From: Chloracidobacterium thermophilum B
GTDB taxonomy: Bacteria; Acidobacteriota; Blastocatellia; Chloracidobacteriales; Chloracidobacteriaceae
DNA: 64,000 bases
Direction of reading: 5' to 3'
NCBI RefSeq assembly: GCF_000226295.1
Contig: NC_016025.1
Span: forward strand, 930,001-994,000
The position numbers and the translations under genes are program-made. Below the pieces are notes generated by a model that saw only the letters and a program-made list of their open reading frames with translations, searched no databases and was not told the DNA's origin. Positions within the stretch are counted from its first letter, which is position 1; each line of letters opens with the position of its first letter. Below, in pieces: positions 9,952 through 19,342 of this stretch.

Positions 9952-11051
9952 TGCGCCAGCCGCCGGTTGTTCTTTTTGTCACCAGCTATGTGTCGCCGTT
10001 CATGACCGAGCTGACGGCGGCCGTCAATGACCTGGGACAGGTGGCGTTCCACGCCGCCTATCTCGAAACCTCCCAGTTTGCCAACCACGGGGCGCACTGG
10101 AACACAGCGGCCGAGCGCCCGGATACGCATCGCCGCCCGGCCGACGTGCCGGTGACGGACTTCCTGCGGGACTGGTTTGACCGCTACCGTCCGCAAGTTG
10201 TGATTTGCGGTTACGGGCGGGGGCCGGCGTACGAAGCCACCTTTGCCTACTGCCGGCGTACCGGTGCGGTTTTTGGCGTCTTTGCCGAACAGCCCATGCG
10301 CGATGGCCGGCTCAAGCATCTGGCGCGCCGGGCCTACTACGCCCAACTCTGGCGGCGGATGCCTCCGACCTTTGTTCTGGCTGTTGGCGACCGCGCCGTA
10401 CAGTTTTACCGGCGTCTGTTGCGCGACCCCGAAGCAGCCGTGTTTTTCCCGTACTATCAGGATTTACGCCCGGTGCTCGCCATTCCCGACCGGCCGGCGC
10501 GGGACACTCTCCACTTTCTCTTTTCCGGCCGGCTGGCAGCGCAGCATGGCATCCGTGGTCTGGCGGCGGCCTTTGAAAAGTTGGCGCAGACGCATCCCGG
10601 CCGCTTTCACTGGTGTGTTTCAGGCACTGGAGACGAAGAACGCTGGATTCGGCAGGCCATGGCGCGTTGCCCGGCGCTGGCGCAGGCGGTGAGCTTCGAC
10701 CGGGAGTTTGCGACCTGGAACGACCGTCTGCGGCCGTTTGCCGCTTCGGACGTGCTGGTACTGCCGAGTTTTCATGCGGGTTGGGGACTGGTGATCCCGG
10801 AAGCGTTGGGCGCGGGGATGCCGGTCATCACCACGCGCGGCGTCGAAGCAGCGCGTTATTATGTCGAGGCTGGCGTCAACGGCCTGTTCGTTGAGCCGCA
10901 CCCGAAAGACATCCACCGGGCGCTGGCCTTTTGTCTCGATCACCCGCAGGCTGTCGAGGCCATGCGTCGGCATACCCGCGCCTCTGTGGCGCGGGGCGAC
11001 GTCCGGGTGGGAGCTGCCCGGCTGGTGGATGTGTTGTCCCGGTGGCTTTGA
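9948..11051 (+). CDS. Glycosyltransferase, GT4/GT1-like (367 aa)
   Basis: The C-terminal Rossmann domain has the GT-B retaining-enzyme pattern: SDVLVLPSFHAGWGLVIPEA, then GAGMPVITTRGVEAARYYVE, which includes the E-x7-E type motif region. The N-terminal domain begins VVLFVTSYVSPFM. ATGA overlap with the SDR gene makes it the last gene of the CDP-sugar operon. By context it transfers the deoxysugar made by the preceding enzymes onto a surface polysaccharide or lipid, though donor specificity cannot be read from sequence. Confidence 0.85.
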   Translation: MMRQPPVVLFVTSYVSPFMTELTAAVNDLGQVAFHAAYLETSQFANHGAHWNTAAERPDTHRRPADVPVTDFLRDWFDRYRPQVVICGYGRGPAYEATFAYCRRTGAVFGVFAEQPMRDGRLKHLARRAYYAQLWRRMPPTFVLAVGDRAVQFYRRLLRDPEAAVFFPYYQDLRPVLAIPDRPARDTLHFLFSGRLAAQHGIRGLAAAFEKLAQTHPGRFHWCVSGTGDEERWIRQAMARCPALAQAVSFDREFATWNDRLRPFAASDVLVLPSFHAGWGLVIPEALGAGMPVITTRGVEAARYYVEAGVNGLFVEPHPKDIHRALAFCLDHPQAVEAMRRHTRASVARGDVRVGAARLVDVLSRWL

Positions 11052-11094
11052 GGATATGCCCGGTTGTTGACTTTTCTGCATCGCAGGCGAGGGC

Positions 11095-11124
11095 TTGAAC
11101 TTGCGCAGATGGCGGGCGTATGAT
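11095..11124 (+). promoter_or_regulatory. Candidate sigma-70 promoter for larE
   Basis: TTGAAC (11095-11100), an 18-base spacer and TATGAT (11119-11124) lie 45 bases upstream of the larE start. Both hexamers are one mismatch or near from consensus. No experimental support. Confidence 0.45.
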
Positions 11125-11168
11125 TTCGCACGCTTCGCGCATCTTTCGACCAACGGGGCTATGCTTCC

Positions 11169-12074
11169 GTGGACGCTGCTTCATCCCCCTCCTTAGCCGG
11201 TCACGCTGCCGCCGACAAAGAACAGGCTCTCCGGGTGTGGTTGCGCCAGGCGCAACGCCTCATTGTGGCGCTTTCGGGTGGTGTGGACAGCGGTTATCTG
11301 GCCTTCCTGGCCCATCAGGAATTAGGCACGCAAGCCCTCATGGTCACGGGCGACAGCCCCAGTCTGGCCCGCCTGGAACGGGAAGCCATAACGCAATTCG
11401 TGACGCGCTATGGAATGCGTCATGTGTTTGTGGAAACCCACGAACTCGACCATCCGGCCTACCGCGCCAACCCGGTTGAACGCTGCTACTTCTGCAAGCA
11501 GGAACTCTTCGGCCAGCTCTGGTCTCTGGCCCGGCAGGAAGGCATCGGTGTGGTCTGCGATGGCACCAACGCTGATGATATGAACGACTTCCGTCCCGGA
11601 CAGCGCGCGGCGGCCGAACAGTCCGTCAGCAGTCCGCTGGCGCAGTTTGGGTTCACCAAGACGGACATTCGGGAGCGCGCGCAGCACTGGGAGTTACCCA
11701 TGGCCGACAAGCCGGCTTCACCCTGTCTGGCGTCGCGGATTCCGCATGGGCAGCCGGTGACCATTGGCAAGCTCACGGCCATCGAGCGCGGCGAGCAGGC
11801 GTTGCGCGCACTGGGGTTTCGTGAGGTGCGCCTCCGTCACCACGCGGATGTGGCCCGGATTGAAGTGGGTGCTGCCGAGCTGTCCCGTGCGCTCAATCCA
11901 GCGATGGCTGCCCGGCTGGTGGCGGCGCTCAAACCCCTTGGCTTTCGCTTCATCACCCTCGACCTTGAAGGCTTTCGCAGCGGCTCGCTCAACCCTGCTG
12001 CGGCCAGCCATGCCGCGGCCTGTCATACCGAACGTCATACCGAATCGCCGTCCGCACTTTCGAGGACACTCTGA
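11169..12074 (+). CDS. larE: ATP-dependent sacrificial sulfur transferase LarE (301 aa)
   Basis: PP-loop enzyme of the LarE family, which in known members adds sulfur to pyridinium biscarboxylate in the synthesis of the nickel-pincer cofactor. The PP-loop ALSGGVDSGYLAFLA is at about residue 35. NPVERCYFCKQELF, DGTNADDMNDFRPG and SPCLASRIPHGQPV are family hallmarks, and the sulfur-donating Cys is expected at the RCYFCK segment or nearby. The start is a GTG at 11169. No larA, larB or larC is in the window, so the client pathway is not evident locally. Confidence 0.9.
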   Translation: MDAASSPSLAGHAAADKEQALRVWLRQAQRLIVALSGGVDSGYLAFLAHQELGTQALMVTGDSPSLARLEREAITQFVTRYGMRHVFVETHELDHPAYRANPVERCYFCKQELFGQLWSLARQEGIGVVCDGTNADDMNDFRPGQRAAAEQSVSSPLAQFGFTKTDIRERAQHWELPMADKPASPCLASRIPHGQPVTIGKLTAIERGEQALRALGFREVRLRHHADVARIEVGAAELSRALNPAMAARLVAALKPLGFRFITLDLEGFRSGSLNPAAASHAAACHTERHTESPSALSRTL

Positions 12075-12101
12075 CCGCCATCATTTCGTGAGGAACGTCC
12101 C

Positions 12102-13382
12102 ATGCCAAACGCTTTTGTTGATGACGCCCGTAATTTCAAGGAAGACAACCCGTTCGAGTCCATGATGTCGCGCTTCGACAATGCGGCAAAACTGCTCGAC
12201 CTTGACCCGAACATCTATCGCATCCTGCGCTGCCCCACACGCGAAATGACCGTGTACATCCCGACCATGATGGATGACGGTCACTATGAAGTCTTTGTGG
12301 GCTATCGCGTCCAACACAACTTTGCCCGTGGGCCGGCCAAAGGCGGCATCCGCTATGCGCCCGACGTGACGCTGGATGAGGTCCGCGCCCTGGCAGCCTG
12401 GATGACCTGGAAGTGCGCTGTGGTCAACATTCCCTACGGCGGCGGCAAGGGGGGCATTGTGTGTGACCCGCACAAGATGTCCCTGACGGAACTCGAACGC
12501 CTTACCCGGCGCTACACGGCTGAAATTCTTGACATCATTGGACCCGAACGGGACGTTCCGGCGCCGGACATGAACACCAACGAGCAGGTCATGGCGTGGG
12601 TGATGGACACCTACTCGATGCATGCCCGCCACACCGTCAATGCCGTCGTCACCGGCAAGCCCGTTGAACTCGGCGGCTCGCGGGGCCGGCGGGAAGCCAC
12701 CGGACGGGGACTGCTGTTCGTCATCCAGGAAGCCTGCAAGAAATTTGACCTCAAGCCGGAGGAAACCCGGATCGTCGTCCAGGGCGCAGGCAATGTCGGC
12801 GGCATCGGCGCCACCCTGTTGCACGAGGCCGGGTTCAAGGTCATCGGCATCTCGGAAATTCGCCACGGACTCTACAACCCGAACGGGCTGGACATTCCGG
12901 CGGCGCTTGCTCACCTGCGCAAACACAAGACCTTCGAGGGTTTTGAGGGCGGCGAACTCATCACCAATGCGGAGTTGCTCGAACTCGACTGCGAAGTACT
13001 CCTGCCGGCGGCGACGGAAAACCAGATCACGACCCAGAATGTCGAACGGATCAAGTGCCGCATCCTGTGCGAAGGGGCCAACGGGCCGACGACGGCAGCC
13101 GCCGACGAAGTGCTTGAAAGAAAGGGCGTTTTCGTCATCCCGGACATCCTCGCCAACGCCGGCGGCGTGACGGTTTCCTACTTCGAGTGGGTGCAGAACC
13201 GCATGGGCTTCTTCTGGAAGGAAGACTTTGTCAACGAGCGCCTGCAGGACACGATGGTGTCCAGCTTCAACGATGTCCTCAGCTATGCCGAAAAGCATAA
13301 GGTGAACATGCGCACGGCGGCGTACATGCTGGCCATTGACCGTGTAGCCTACGAAACCAAGATGCGGGGCATCTACGCCTGA
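12102..13382 (+). CDS. gdhA: Glutamate dehydrogenase (Glu/Leu/Phe/Val family) (426 aa)
   Basis: Oxidative deamination of glutamate to 2-oxoglutarate, or the reverse. The substrate site region reads [13 protein letters not shown], with the catalytic-Lys segment [16 protein letters not shown] and conserved PAPDMNT. The NAD(P)-binding Rossmann motif is [13 protein letters not shown] (about residue 225), and [11 protein letters not shown] and [10 protein letters not shown] follow. Length and order match hexameric bacterial and archaeal GDH. GTGAGGA lies upstream of ATG 12102. Cofactor choice (NAD or NADP) is not decided. Confidence 0.95.
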   Translation: MPNAFVDDARNFKEDNPFESMMSRFDNAAKLLDLDPNIYRILRCPTREMTVYIPTMMDDGHYEVFVGYRVQHNFARGPAKGGIRYAPDVTLDEVRALAAWMTWKCAVVNIPYGGGKGGIVCDPHKMSLTELERLTRRYTAEILDIIGPERDVPAPDMNTNEQVMAWVMDTYSMHARHTVNAVVTGKPVELGGSRGRREATGRGLLFVIQEACKKFDLKPEETRIVVQGAGNVGGIGATLLHEAGFKVIGISEIRHGLYNPNGLDIPAALAHLRKHKTFEGFEGGELITNAELLELDCEVLLPAATENQITTQNVERIKCRILCEGANGPTTAAADEVLERKGVFVIPDILANAGGVTVSYFEWVQNRMGFFWKEDFVNERLQDTMVSSFNDVLSYAEKHKVNMRTAAYMLAIDRVAYETKMRGIYA

Positions 13383-13628
13383 TACCCGCACGACTCCGGG
13401 AGCTTTTGCGCCTTCTGGAAAGCGACTCCAGGGCGGTCCTGCCTGAAGTGCCCGAGACCCGGAAGCGATAAAACTTGGTTTCCGGGAGTTGGCTGTGTTA
13501 GCTTCGCCCAAGTTTTGTCACCAAAAGCGTTGCACGAGGCAGCCCACTGGTTGATGGGCCTGAAAATGATGAAGGTCTTTTTTGCTTTTTTGTATCGTGC
13601 GAACGTGACAAGGTTGGAACAACATCAA

Positions 13629-13644
13629 CTGGTCATGTGACCAG
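13629..13644. promoter_or_regulatory. Inverted repeat adjoining the RBS of the OmpA-like gene
   Basis: CTGGTCATGTGACCAG has 7-base arms (CTGGTCA/TGACCAG) around a 2-base centre. It sits immediately 5' of the strong AGGAGGAG ribosome-binding sequence for the gene at 13659. It could be an operator, or an RNA hairpin that affects ribosome access. Confidence 0.4.
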
Positions 13645-13658
13645 GAGGAGATATAAGG

Positions 13659-15782
13659 ATGAGACACCGTACTTGGCTTGCGCTGTTCGCCTGCATGTTT
13701 TTGGGCAGTGCGACGGTCATGGCGCAATCGGCGCGCGAGCAGGACCGCCCGCTCAACCCGACCGTCACCGGCGGCACCGGTCTGTTTACGGTCTATGATG
13801 CCTCAACGCTGAAGCGGGGCGAGTTTAATATCGCGGCCTACTACAACAACTTCGACCGTGAACCGGGCAACGTGGACATCAGTCAACAAATTGTGAGCGG
13901 TGCTGTCGGCCTCACAGATCGGTTGGAATTCTTTGCCGCTTCGGTCTTCCGGCAGCAGCTTGTCGCTGACCAGCGCCGCGAGATCAGCGGGTTCTTCCTG
14001 CCAAATGTACGCTTTCCGGGAACGCTGGCCGGGCCGGTGCCCCTGGGACCCGGCTCTTCAGCTGGCGCGCCTTTCGTCGGCCTCATCGGGCCAAGCACAA
14101 CCAACATCTCCAACGCCGGCGCCGCCGTTGGCGGGGTGCTGCCGGGGCTGGTGCAAAGCGGAACGCGCATTGTCGGCACAGGTCTCAACCAGCGACTGAT
14201 TGGCAATCTGCCTGGCTACCTGAATGACTTTCCCTTCCTGGCCAGCAGTGAATACACCAGCGGTAACACAACACTCGGCGCCAAGTTTCGTTTCACCAAT
14301 CCAGAAAATCCACTTGGGTTGGCGATTGTCGGCTTCGTGAACATCCCGACCTCTTTTGCCAACGGCATCTTTCGTGGCACGGGCAACGGCGTGGTGCGTG
14401 GTGGCGGACCGGGCGCGGTGGACTACGGTGTGATCCTCGTCCCGGCCGTGCGTGCCGGGCGTTTCACCTTTACCGGCAACCTTGGTGCGGTCAAAGCTGG
14501 TGATCCATCCGCCAACAACATCCGCTACCTTGACCGGCGCAACATCTTCATCGCCTCCGGCGCGGTGGATGTGGCCGTCAACAAATACTTCCAGGCCATC
14601 GGTGAAATCACCTCCAACATCTACTACGGGAGTGGCACGCCGAATCTCAACCCGGTCAATCCACTCGACCTGACCGTTGGCGCCCGCTTCACGCCAACCG
14701 GCAATGACAAGTCGGTTCACTTCAGCTTCGGCGGCGGCTACCGGCGGCTGCTGAACAATGCCAACTCGGAACGCGGCTCGAACCGGGGTGATGTCAACGG
14801 TTTCGTCGTGAACGCGGTCATTGGCTACCGGCGGCGGGTGCAGACGGTCGAAGCACCCGACCCTTGCGCCAACAACCGGCCGCCAACGGTTACACTGTCC
14901 TCTGACCGGACGCGCCTCAAGACCACCGAACGGGCGCGCCTGACGGCCGTGGCCAGCGACCCCGATCCGTATGACACGAACCTGACCTACAACTGGACGG
15001 CCAGCGTCGGACGGATTGAAGGCACCGGGCCGAATGTGACCTATGTTCCGCCCACGGACCGCGCCGGTACAACCACGGTGACGGTCACGGTTTCAGACCT
15101 CTGCTGTGCTACAGCAACGGCCTCGCTTGAACTCACCATCGAGAAGAACACCTGCCCGACGGTGACGGTGACGGCTTCACCCACGCAGGTCAAGGAAGGC
15201 TCCGACGCCCCCATCAGCCTCTCGGCCGTGGGACGTGACGCCGATGACGATCCGCTGACCTACCGCTGGACGACCTCGGCCGGGCGCATCCAGGGTAGTG
15301 GCGCCAATGTCACACTCGACACGACCGGGCTTTCGGCCGGGCGCGTCATCGTGACTGTGACGGTGGACGATGGCAAGTGCACGGGCGAGGCCTCGACGGC
15401 GATTGAAATCCTGTCGCCGCCACCACCGCCGCAGGCATACACTGTCGCCTGCGACGGCACACTGGCCAACCCGCCGTTCCGCCGCAACGTGGCGCGAGTG
15501 GACAACCAGTGCAAGGCGTTGCTTGACCAAGTGGTGACCCGCATCCAGAGCGACCCGACGGCGCAGGTCATCGTGGACGGCCATTCCGACAAGGGCGAGA
15601 AGCGCGGCACGGCGCGGAAGCGGGCCGACAATGTCCGGGCCTACCTGGTGGGCAAGGGCGTTGACCCGAACCGCATTGAGCTGCGCATCTTCGATGACCA
15701 GCGGGCCGCCGAGGCCCCGGGTGGCAACAACCGCCGCGTCGTGGTGACGGTCGTCCCAGAAGGGGCCCAACGCCCCGAATAA
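13659..15782 (+). CDS. OmpA-family outer-membrane protein with Ig/PKD-like repeats (707 aa)
   Basis: Starts with a clear signal peptide (MRHRTWLALFACMFLGSATV, cleavage after MAQS). Residues about 30-400 are Gly/Asn/aromatic-rich with alternating hydrophobics, consistent with a beta-barrel-like outer-membrane part. Two Ig/PKD-like modules follow (about 410-590, with NRPPTVTLSSDRTRL and TCPTVTVTASPTQV). The C-terminal OmpA peptidoglycan-binding domain covers about 600-700, including VIVDGHSDKGEKRG and NRRVVVTVVPEG. The strong AGGAGGAG plus AAGG leader suggests high expression. A perfect 10-bp stem terminator follows. Likely role: anchoring outer membrane to peptidoglycan. Confidence 0.88.
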   Translation: MRHRTWLALFACMFLGSATVMAQSAREQDRPLNPTVTGGTGLFTVYDASTLKRGEFNIAAYYNNFDREPGNVDISQQIVSGAVGLTDRLEFFAASVFRQQLVADQRREISGFFLPNVRFPGTLAGPVPLGPGSSAGAPFVGLIGPSTTNISNAGAAVGGVLPGLVQSGTRIVGTGLNQRLIGNLPGYLNDFPFLASSEYTSGNTTLGAKFRFTNPENPLGLAIVGFVNIPTSFANGIFRGTGNGVVRGGGPGAVDYGVILVPAVRAGRFTFTGNLGAVKAGDPSANNIRYLDRRNIFIASGAVDVAVNKYFQAIGEITSNIYYGSGTPNLNPVNPLDLTVGARFTPTGNDKSVHFSFGGGYRRLLNNANSERGSNRGDVNGFVVNAVIGYRRRVQTVEAPDPCANNRPPTVTLSSDRTRLKTTERARLTAVASDPDPYDTNLTYNWTASVGRIEGTGPNVTYVPPTDRAGTTTVTVTVSDLCCATATASLELTIEKNTCPTVTVTASPTQVKEGSDAPISLSAVGRDADDDPLTYRWTTSAGRIQGSGANVTLDTTGLSAGRVIVTVTVDDGKCTGEASTAIEILSPPPPPQAYTVACDGTLANPPFRRNVARVDNQCKALLDQVVTRIQSDPTAQVIVDGHSDKGEKRGTARKRADNVRAYLVGKGVDPNRIELRIFDDQRAAEAPGGNNRRVVVTVVPEGAQRPE

Positions 15783-15813
15783 CGGGAGGCCCTGAACCTC
15801 ACAACCCTCAACG

Positions 15814-15850
15814 ACGGGGCAGGCAAAACCACCTGCCCCGTTTCTCCTTT
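15814..15850 (+). terminator. Rho-independent-like terminator
   Basis: Perfect 10-bp stem ACGGGGCAGG/CCTGCCCCGT with an 8-base loop, followed by TTTCTCCTTT, directly downstream of the OmpA-like gene and 15 bases before tsaE. Confidence 0.75.
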
Positions 15851-15864
15851 CTGCGGTCAGCCCG

Positions 15865-16335
15865 GTGAACGAACAAATCTACCTGAGCCACAGTCCGGAT
15901 GAGACGTTCGCTGTGGGCTACAGCCTGGGCGAGCGTCTGGCGGCGTGGCCTGAACCCACGGGGCGGGTGGTGTTACTGAGCGGGGAACTCGGCAGCGGAA
16001 AAACGCAGTTTGTGAAAGGTCTGGCCGCAGCGCTCGGTCTCGACCCGGCGGAAGTCACCAGCCCGACCTTTGCCCTCGTTCAGGCGCATGCCTTTCCGGG
16101 CGGCACGCTCTGGCACGTGGACCTGTACCGCCTGCCGACTGGCCCCGGTGCGGCCGAGGCCATCGCCCTGGCGGAGCTGTTGGGGCAACCCGGCATCGTG
16201 GCCATCGAGTGGCCGGAACGGCTCGGCCCGGTGTTGCCCACGCTTGCTGCCGGCGAGGACCGGACGTGGCGGGTTTATCTCGATGAACTGCAGGACGGAA
16301 ACCGCCGGATCACCCTTCACTCCCCGGTGGGCTGA
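15865..16335 (+). CDS. tsaE: tRNA threonylcarbamoyladenosine biosynthesis ATPase TsaE (156 aa)
   Basis: P-loop ATPase that works with TsaB and TsaD to make t6A37 in ANN-decoding tRNAs. Walker A is LLSGELGSGKTQFVKGL (about residue 37), followed by the family signature VTSPTFALVQ and LWHVDLYRLP, and IVAIEWPERLG near the C-terminus. Length is normal. The product is generally essential in bacteria, which argues that this replicon is indispensable. The start is the GTG at 15865. Confidence 0.93.
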   Translation: MNEQIYLSHSPDETFAVGYSLGERLAAWPEPTGRVVLLSGELGSGKTQFVKGLAAALGLDPAEVTSPTFALVQAHAFPGGTLWHVDLYRLPTGPGAAEAIALAELLGQPGIVAIEWPERLGPVLPTLAAGEDRTWRVYLDELQDGNRRITLHSPVG

Positions 16336-16401
16336 CTACACCTTTGTGGCAAAAAGTGAATGCGCGAAAGCGGCAATACCAACCAGAGAGCGCGCACGGA
16401 C

Positions 16402-17172
16402 TCAGGAAGATTCAGTGTTTCCGGACAGCCCGGCGTTGGCTTCGTCGAGTTCACGCAGAATGTCGAGCGTCAGGCTGGTGTTACTTCCGGCCGTGATCGT
16501 AACCGGAAAGGGCTTGGTCGAACGTTCGACCTCGAAAAATCCCTCGGTGAAGCTCACGAACTTGCGGAAGGCTTCCAGTCCGCGCAAGTGACCCACCTCG
16601 CAGGTGACGATGAGACCTTCATTGAAGCCGAGCCAGCCGCTTTGCCCATGGGTGGCGCGTACGGTGAAGGCAGCCGTCAACCGGTTGGCTTCCACCACCT
16701 GGATGACATCAAAAACGGAAATCCGGCTCAGGTCCCCGGTCAGAAACTTCGATCCGCTGCGCAGCGGAAGCACAAAGACAAAGGTGTGGGAGCCAATCGT
16801 AAAACGGTCGCCATCCGACAACAGGCAGCGTTCCTGGGGAGCGAGCCGCCGTCCGTTGAGAAACGTACCGTTTGTGCTGCCCAGATCAATGAGGAAGTAG
16901 CGCCGCCGGTCAGACTCACCAGCGGCTTCGAGGTCGAGCATCACTTTGGCATGCTCACGGGAAGCCACGGCGTCATTGACAAGCGATACTGTCACCAGCG
17001 GGGAACGCCCAATAACTGTCGTCGGTTTGTCGAGGATATAGGTTTGCTTGACGGCAGCACCCTCCAACACGAGCAGCGTGGCGAACTGTTCATCCGACGA
17101 GGCGAGCCACCCCAGGGACTCCACATCGAGCCGAGCCGTTTTGATGGTTGGCACTTCCGAACTCTCTGACAT
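16402..17172 (-). CDS. FHA domain protein with C-terminal DUF4388/PATAN domain (256 aa)
   Basis: Cytoplasmic signalling adaptor. The FHA domain (about residues 45-135) contains VIGRSPLVTVSL, SREHAKVMLD and LIDLGSTNGTFLNGRRL, i.e. the phosphothreonine-binding Arg, Ser and Asn residues. The C-terminal part (about 150-240, LTGDLSRISVFDVIQVVE and WLGFNEGLIVTCEVG) matches DUF4388/PATAN, also seen in the response regulator at 25954. I place the start at ATG 17172, with GAGG five bases upstream; a longer frame reaches 17220. It follows the suhB-like gene in the same minus-strand operon. Confidence 0.82.
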   Translation of the reverse strand: MSESSEVPTIKTARLDVESLGWLASSDEQFATLLVLEGAAVKQTYILDKPTTVIGRSPLVTVSLVNDAVASREHAKVMLDLEAAGESDRRRYFLIDLGSTNGTFLNGRRLAPQERCLLSDGDRFTIGSHTFVFVLPLRSGSKFLTGDLSRISVFDVIQVVEANRLTAAFTVRATHGQSGWLGFNEGLIVTCEVGHLRGLEAFRKFVSFTEGFFEVERSTKPFPVTITAGSNTSLTLDILRELDEANAGLSGNTESS

Positions 17173-17223
17173 TGATGCCTCGCTTGCCAGACCGGGCTGA
17201 ACAGCCCGGCCGCCCTCCATCGC

Positions 17224-18006
17224 TTACTGCGGAGTTGATTTCATGAGCACCTGACACATGGCCGCGTGGAGATGCCCATTGCTGGCCACAATCTCAGGCA
17301 CATACGGACTGAACGCCTGCCCGCTGAAAGCCGTGACCTGCCCTCCAGCTTCGGTAACGAGCAAACTGCCGGCGGCCATATCCCACGGCGCAAGGTTCAG
17401 CTCCCAGAAGCCATCGAAACGCCCGGCCGCCACATACGCCAGATCGAGTGCCGCCGATCCGTCGCGCCGGATAGCCTGCGCAACGTCAAGAAAAGCACTG
17501 AAGTGATCCAGGTTTTTTTGTGGCGACGCTTTGACATTATAGGGAAATCCAGTGACAAGCAATGCCTGTTCCAGACTTGTTACGTCTGAAACGTGCAGCG
17601 GACGGCCATTGCACTGGGCGCCCTGCCCCTTGGCAGCCGAAAACAGCTCATCGCGGAGCGGGTCATACACCACACCGACGATGATTTCCCTCTGCCACTC
17701 GACAGCAATGGCGACGCTGAAAAACGGATACCCGTGGGCATAGTTGGTCGTGCCGTCCAACGGGTCCACAATCCACCGGAAGGCTGACGCAGTTTCCGTC
17801 AATCCACTTTCCTCCGCCAGAATGGCATGGTCTGGAAAGCGCGCCTGAATGCGACGGCGGATGCACTGCTCGGCCAGCACATCCACTTCGGTGACGAGGT
17901 CAATCCGCCCTTTGTGGCGCACATCGAGGGGCGCGCCAAACCGCTCACGCAGCAACGCCCCGGCCTCACGGGCGACGGCTTCAGCAAAAGGCAGGAGATC
18001 GGTCAT
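17224..18006 (-). CDS. suhB: Inositol monophosphatase family protein (260 aa)
   Basis: Mg-dependent phosphatase fold. ILAEESG supplies the first metal-binding Glu, and IVDPLDGTTNYAHGYPFFSV is the DPxDxT metal-site signature. A C-terminal WDMAAGSLLVTEAGG completes the family pattern. Length matches SuhB/IMPase. Substrates of bacterial members include inositol-1-phosphate, fructose-1,6-bisphosphate and PAP, and the sequence does not decide. The start overlaps the upstream gene's stop (ATGA). Confidence 0.9.
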   Translation of the reverse strand: MTDLLPFAEAVAREAGALLRERFGAPLDVRHKGRIDLVTEVDVLAEQCIRRRIQARFPDHAILAEESGLTETASAFRWIVDPLDGTTNYAHGYPFFSVAIAVEWQREIIVGVVYDPLRDELFSAAKGQGAQCNGRPLHVSDVTSLEQALLVTGFPYNVKASPQKNLDHFSAFLDVAQAIRRDGSAALDLAYVAAGRFDGFWELNLAPWDMAAGSLLVTEAGGQVTAFSGQAFSPYVPEIVASNGHLHAAMCQVLMKSTPQ

Positions 18007-18653
18007 GGCCGGCGCTTCTCCGGTTCGAGCTGAAAGGCCATGTTGCGTGCTTCCCGCTTCTGCACATCCAGTTCCTTGGTCTGTGGGCGGTAGCCCCTGG
18101 CTGTCGCCGTGATACGGTACACCGCTTCCCCACCGGGAAACCGGAAGGCAAACTCACCGGCGCCGTTGGTCGTGGTGGTTCCAACCTTGCCCGGCTTGAG
18201 ACTGGCATCCGCCGCCGACACCCGCTCGGCAACGACGGTCACGTTGGGCATCGTCAGACCGTGCTCGTTGAACACTGCGCCGCGAATCACCGAATAGGTG
18301 CGCTCGGCTTCCAGCTCGAAGGGACGCTTGATGACCGTCGTCTTTCCGCCCTCAACGGTCTGCAGGATATTCAGCCGCGCCGCCGACCGGCCTTCGGCTT
18401 CGACTTCGACCACGTAGTTGCCCGGCGGCAGGCCGTCCAGGTGAAACTCCCCTTTGGCGCCGGTCTCCCCGGTATAGGTTTCCTTTGTCACCGAGCGGGT
18501 CAGGGTCACTTTGGCGCCGGCCAGCGGCTGTTTGTTTTCACGCGCCACGACGCGCCCTTCCAGCTTTCCCGTGGCCATCGGCGACTGGGCCAACAGGGTG
18601 CCACCACACAGGCACCACCCCATCACCATTCCAATCAACCATTTCCGCAGCAT
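18003..18653 (-). CDS. Exported carboxypeptidase-regulatory-like (CnaB-type) protein (216 aa)
   Basis: Signal peptide MLRKWLIGMVMGWCLCGGTL, then two beta-sandwich modules: LEGRVVARENKQPLAGAKVT and GEFHLDGLPPGNYVVEVEAEG in the first, GAVFNEHGLTMPNVTV and GEFAFRFPGGEAVYRI in the second. These are typical carboxypeptidase-regulatory-like domains, common in acidobacterial periplasmic and TonB-associated proteins. I start at ATG 18653 so that the signal peptide is at the N-terminus. Translationally coupled to the suhB-like gene. Confidence 0.78.
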   Translation of the reverse strand: MLRKWLIGMVMGWCLCGGTLLAQSPMATGKLEGRVVARENKQPLAGAKVTLTRSVTKETYTGETGAKGEFHLDGLPPGNYVVEVEAEGRSAARLNILQTVEGGKTTVIKRPFELEAERTYSVIRGAVFNEHGLTMPNVTVVAERVSAADASLKPGKVGTTTTNGAGEFAFRFPGGEAVYRITATARGYRPQTKELDVQKREARNMAFQLEPEKRRP

Positions 18654-18748
18654 AGTGTCGGCTGCCGGCAGCCCCCGCCGCCGGCTCACGCTCTCCTTCC
18701 AGACTCACGCTGACCGGCCAGACTCACGCTGACCGGATGTGCCCCAGG

Positions 18749-19285
18749 CTAAAACGTCTTGAACATGCTCTTGAGCGTGCTCCCGATCACATCGGTCAGC
18801 GTATGTGTGGCCGCGCCCCACCACAAGCCGATGAAAGCCACCAGCCACACCTTGCCGTCCACGGCGCGGAACAGACGCGACATGTGATGCCCGGCTGTTT
18901 GCAGGGTCCGTACGGCTTGATCGCCATCGGCCGGCAGTCCGTCAATCCAGACCGCCCGCACGTAGAGCACAGCGGCCAGCGCCAGGGTCATCACCAGCGT
19001 GAAGTAGCCCACCCGCAGCCAGGTGCTCCACAGCAGGCCGTGTGTCCAGTGTGACCGGTGCGGAAAGAGCTTTTTGTAGGGATACCATAACCAGCGCAGG
19101 ATGCCCCAGCGCGTGTACTGCTTGCTGTGCGTGTCGAGGTCGGGGCCGAACATCAGTCCGCCGAAGAGCATCGTCGCTGTCCCCAGCACCGTCAGCCCCA
19201 CGTGGCGCGTTAGAAAGAACAACCCGACGGCCGTGGGTATGGCCAGGACGTACGTCACCAGATCATGCGTTCGGCCGGAAGGCAT
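18749..19285 (-). CDS. DUF2227 putative metal-binding membrane protein (178 aa)
   Basis: The N-terminus MPSGRTHDLVTYVLAIP starts with the conserved His of DUF2227, followed by a hydrophobic segment, then GGLMFGPDLDTHSKQYTRWG and PHRSHWTHGLLWSTWLRV with the family's Asp and His ligands. Two further membrane segments follow. The His/Asp pattern resembles YdjM-like membrane hydrolases. The function is not known. Confidence 0.85.
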   Translation of the reverse strand: MPSGRTHDLVTYVLAIPTAVGLFFLTRHVGLTVLGTATMLFGGLMFGPDLDTHSKQYTRWGILRWLWYPYKKLFPHRSHWTHGLLWSTWLRVGYFTLVMTLALAAVLYVRAVWIDGLPADGDQAVRTLQTAGHHMSRLFRAVDGKVWLVAFIGLWWGAATHTLTDVIGSTLKSMFKTF

Positions 19286-19342
19286 CGTCCTCTCACCCGT
19301 CTCAACCGTGTCAGTGCGCTACGCCGTCAGGCGCTCACATCT

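Noticed and set aside
12081-13511. 476-codon minus-strand frame opposite gdhA
   Set aside because: It is the mirror frame of a strongly conserved glutamate dehydrogenase in GC-rich DNA; the translation is His/Arg-rich with no domain.
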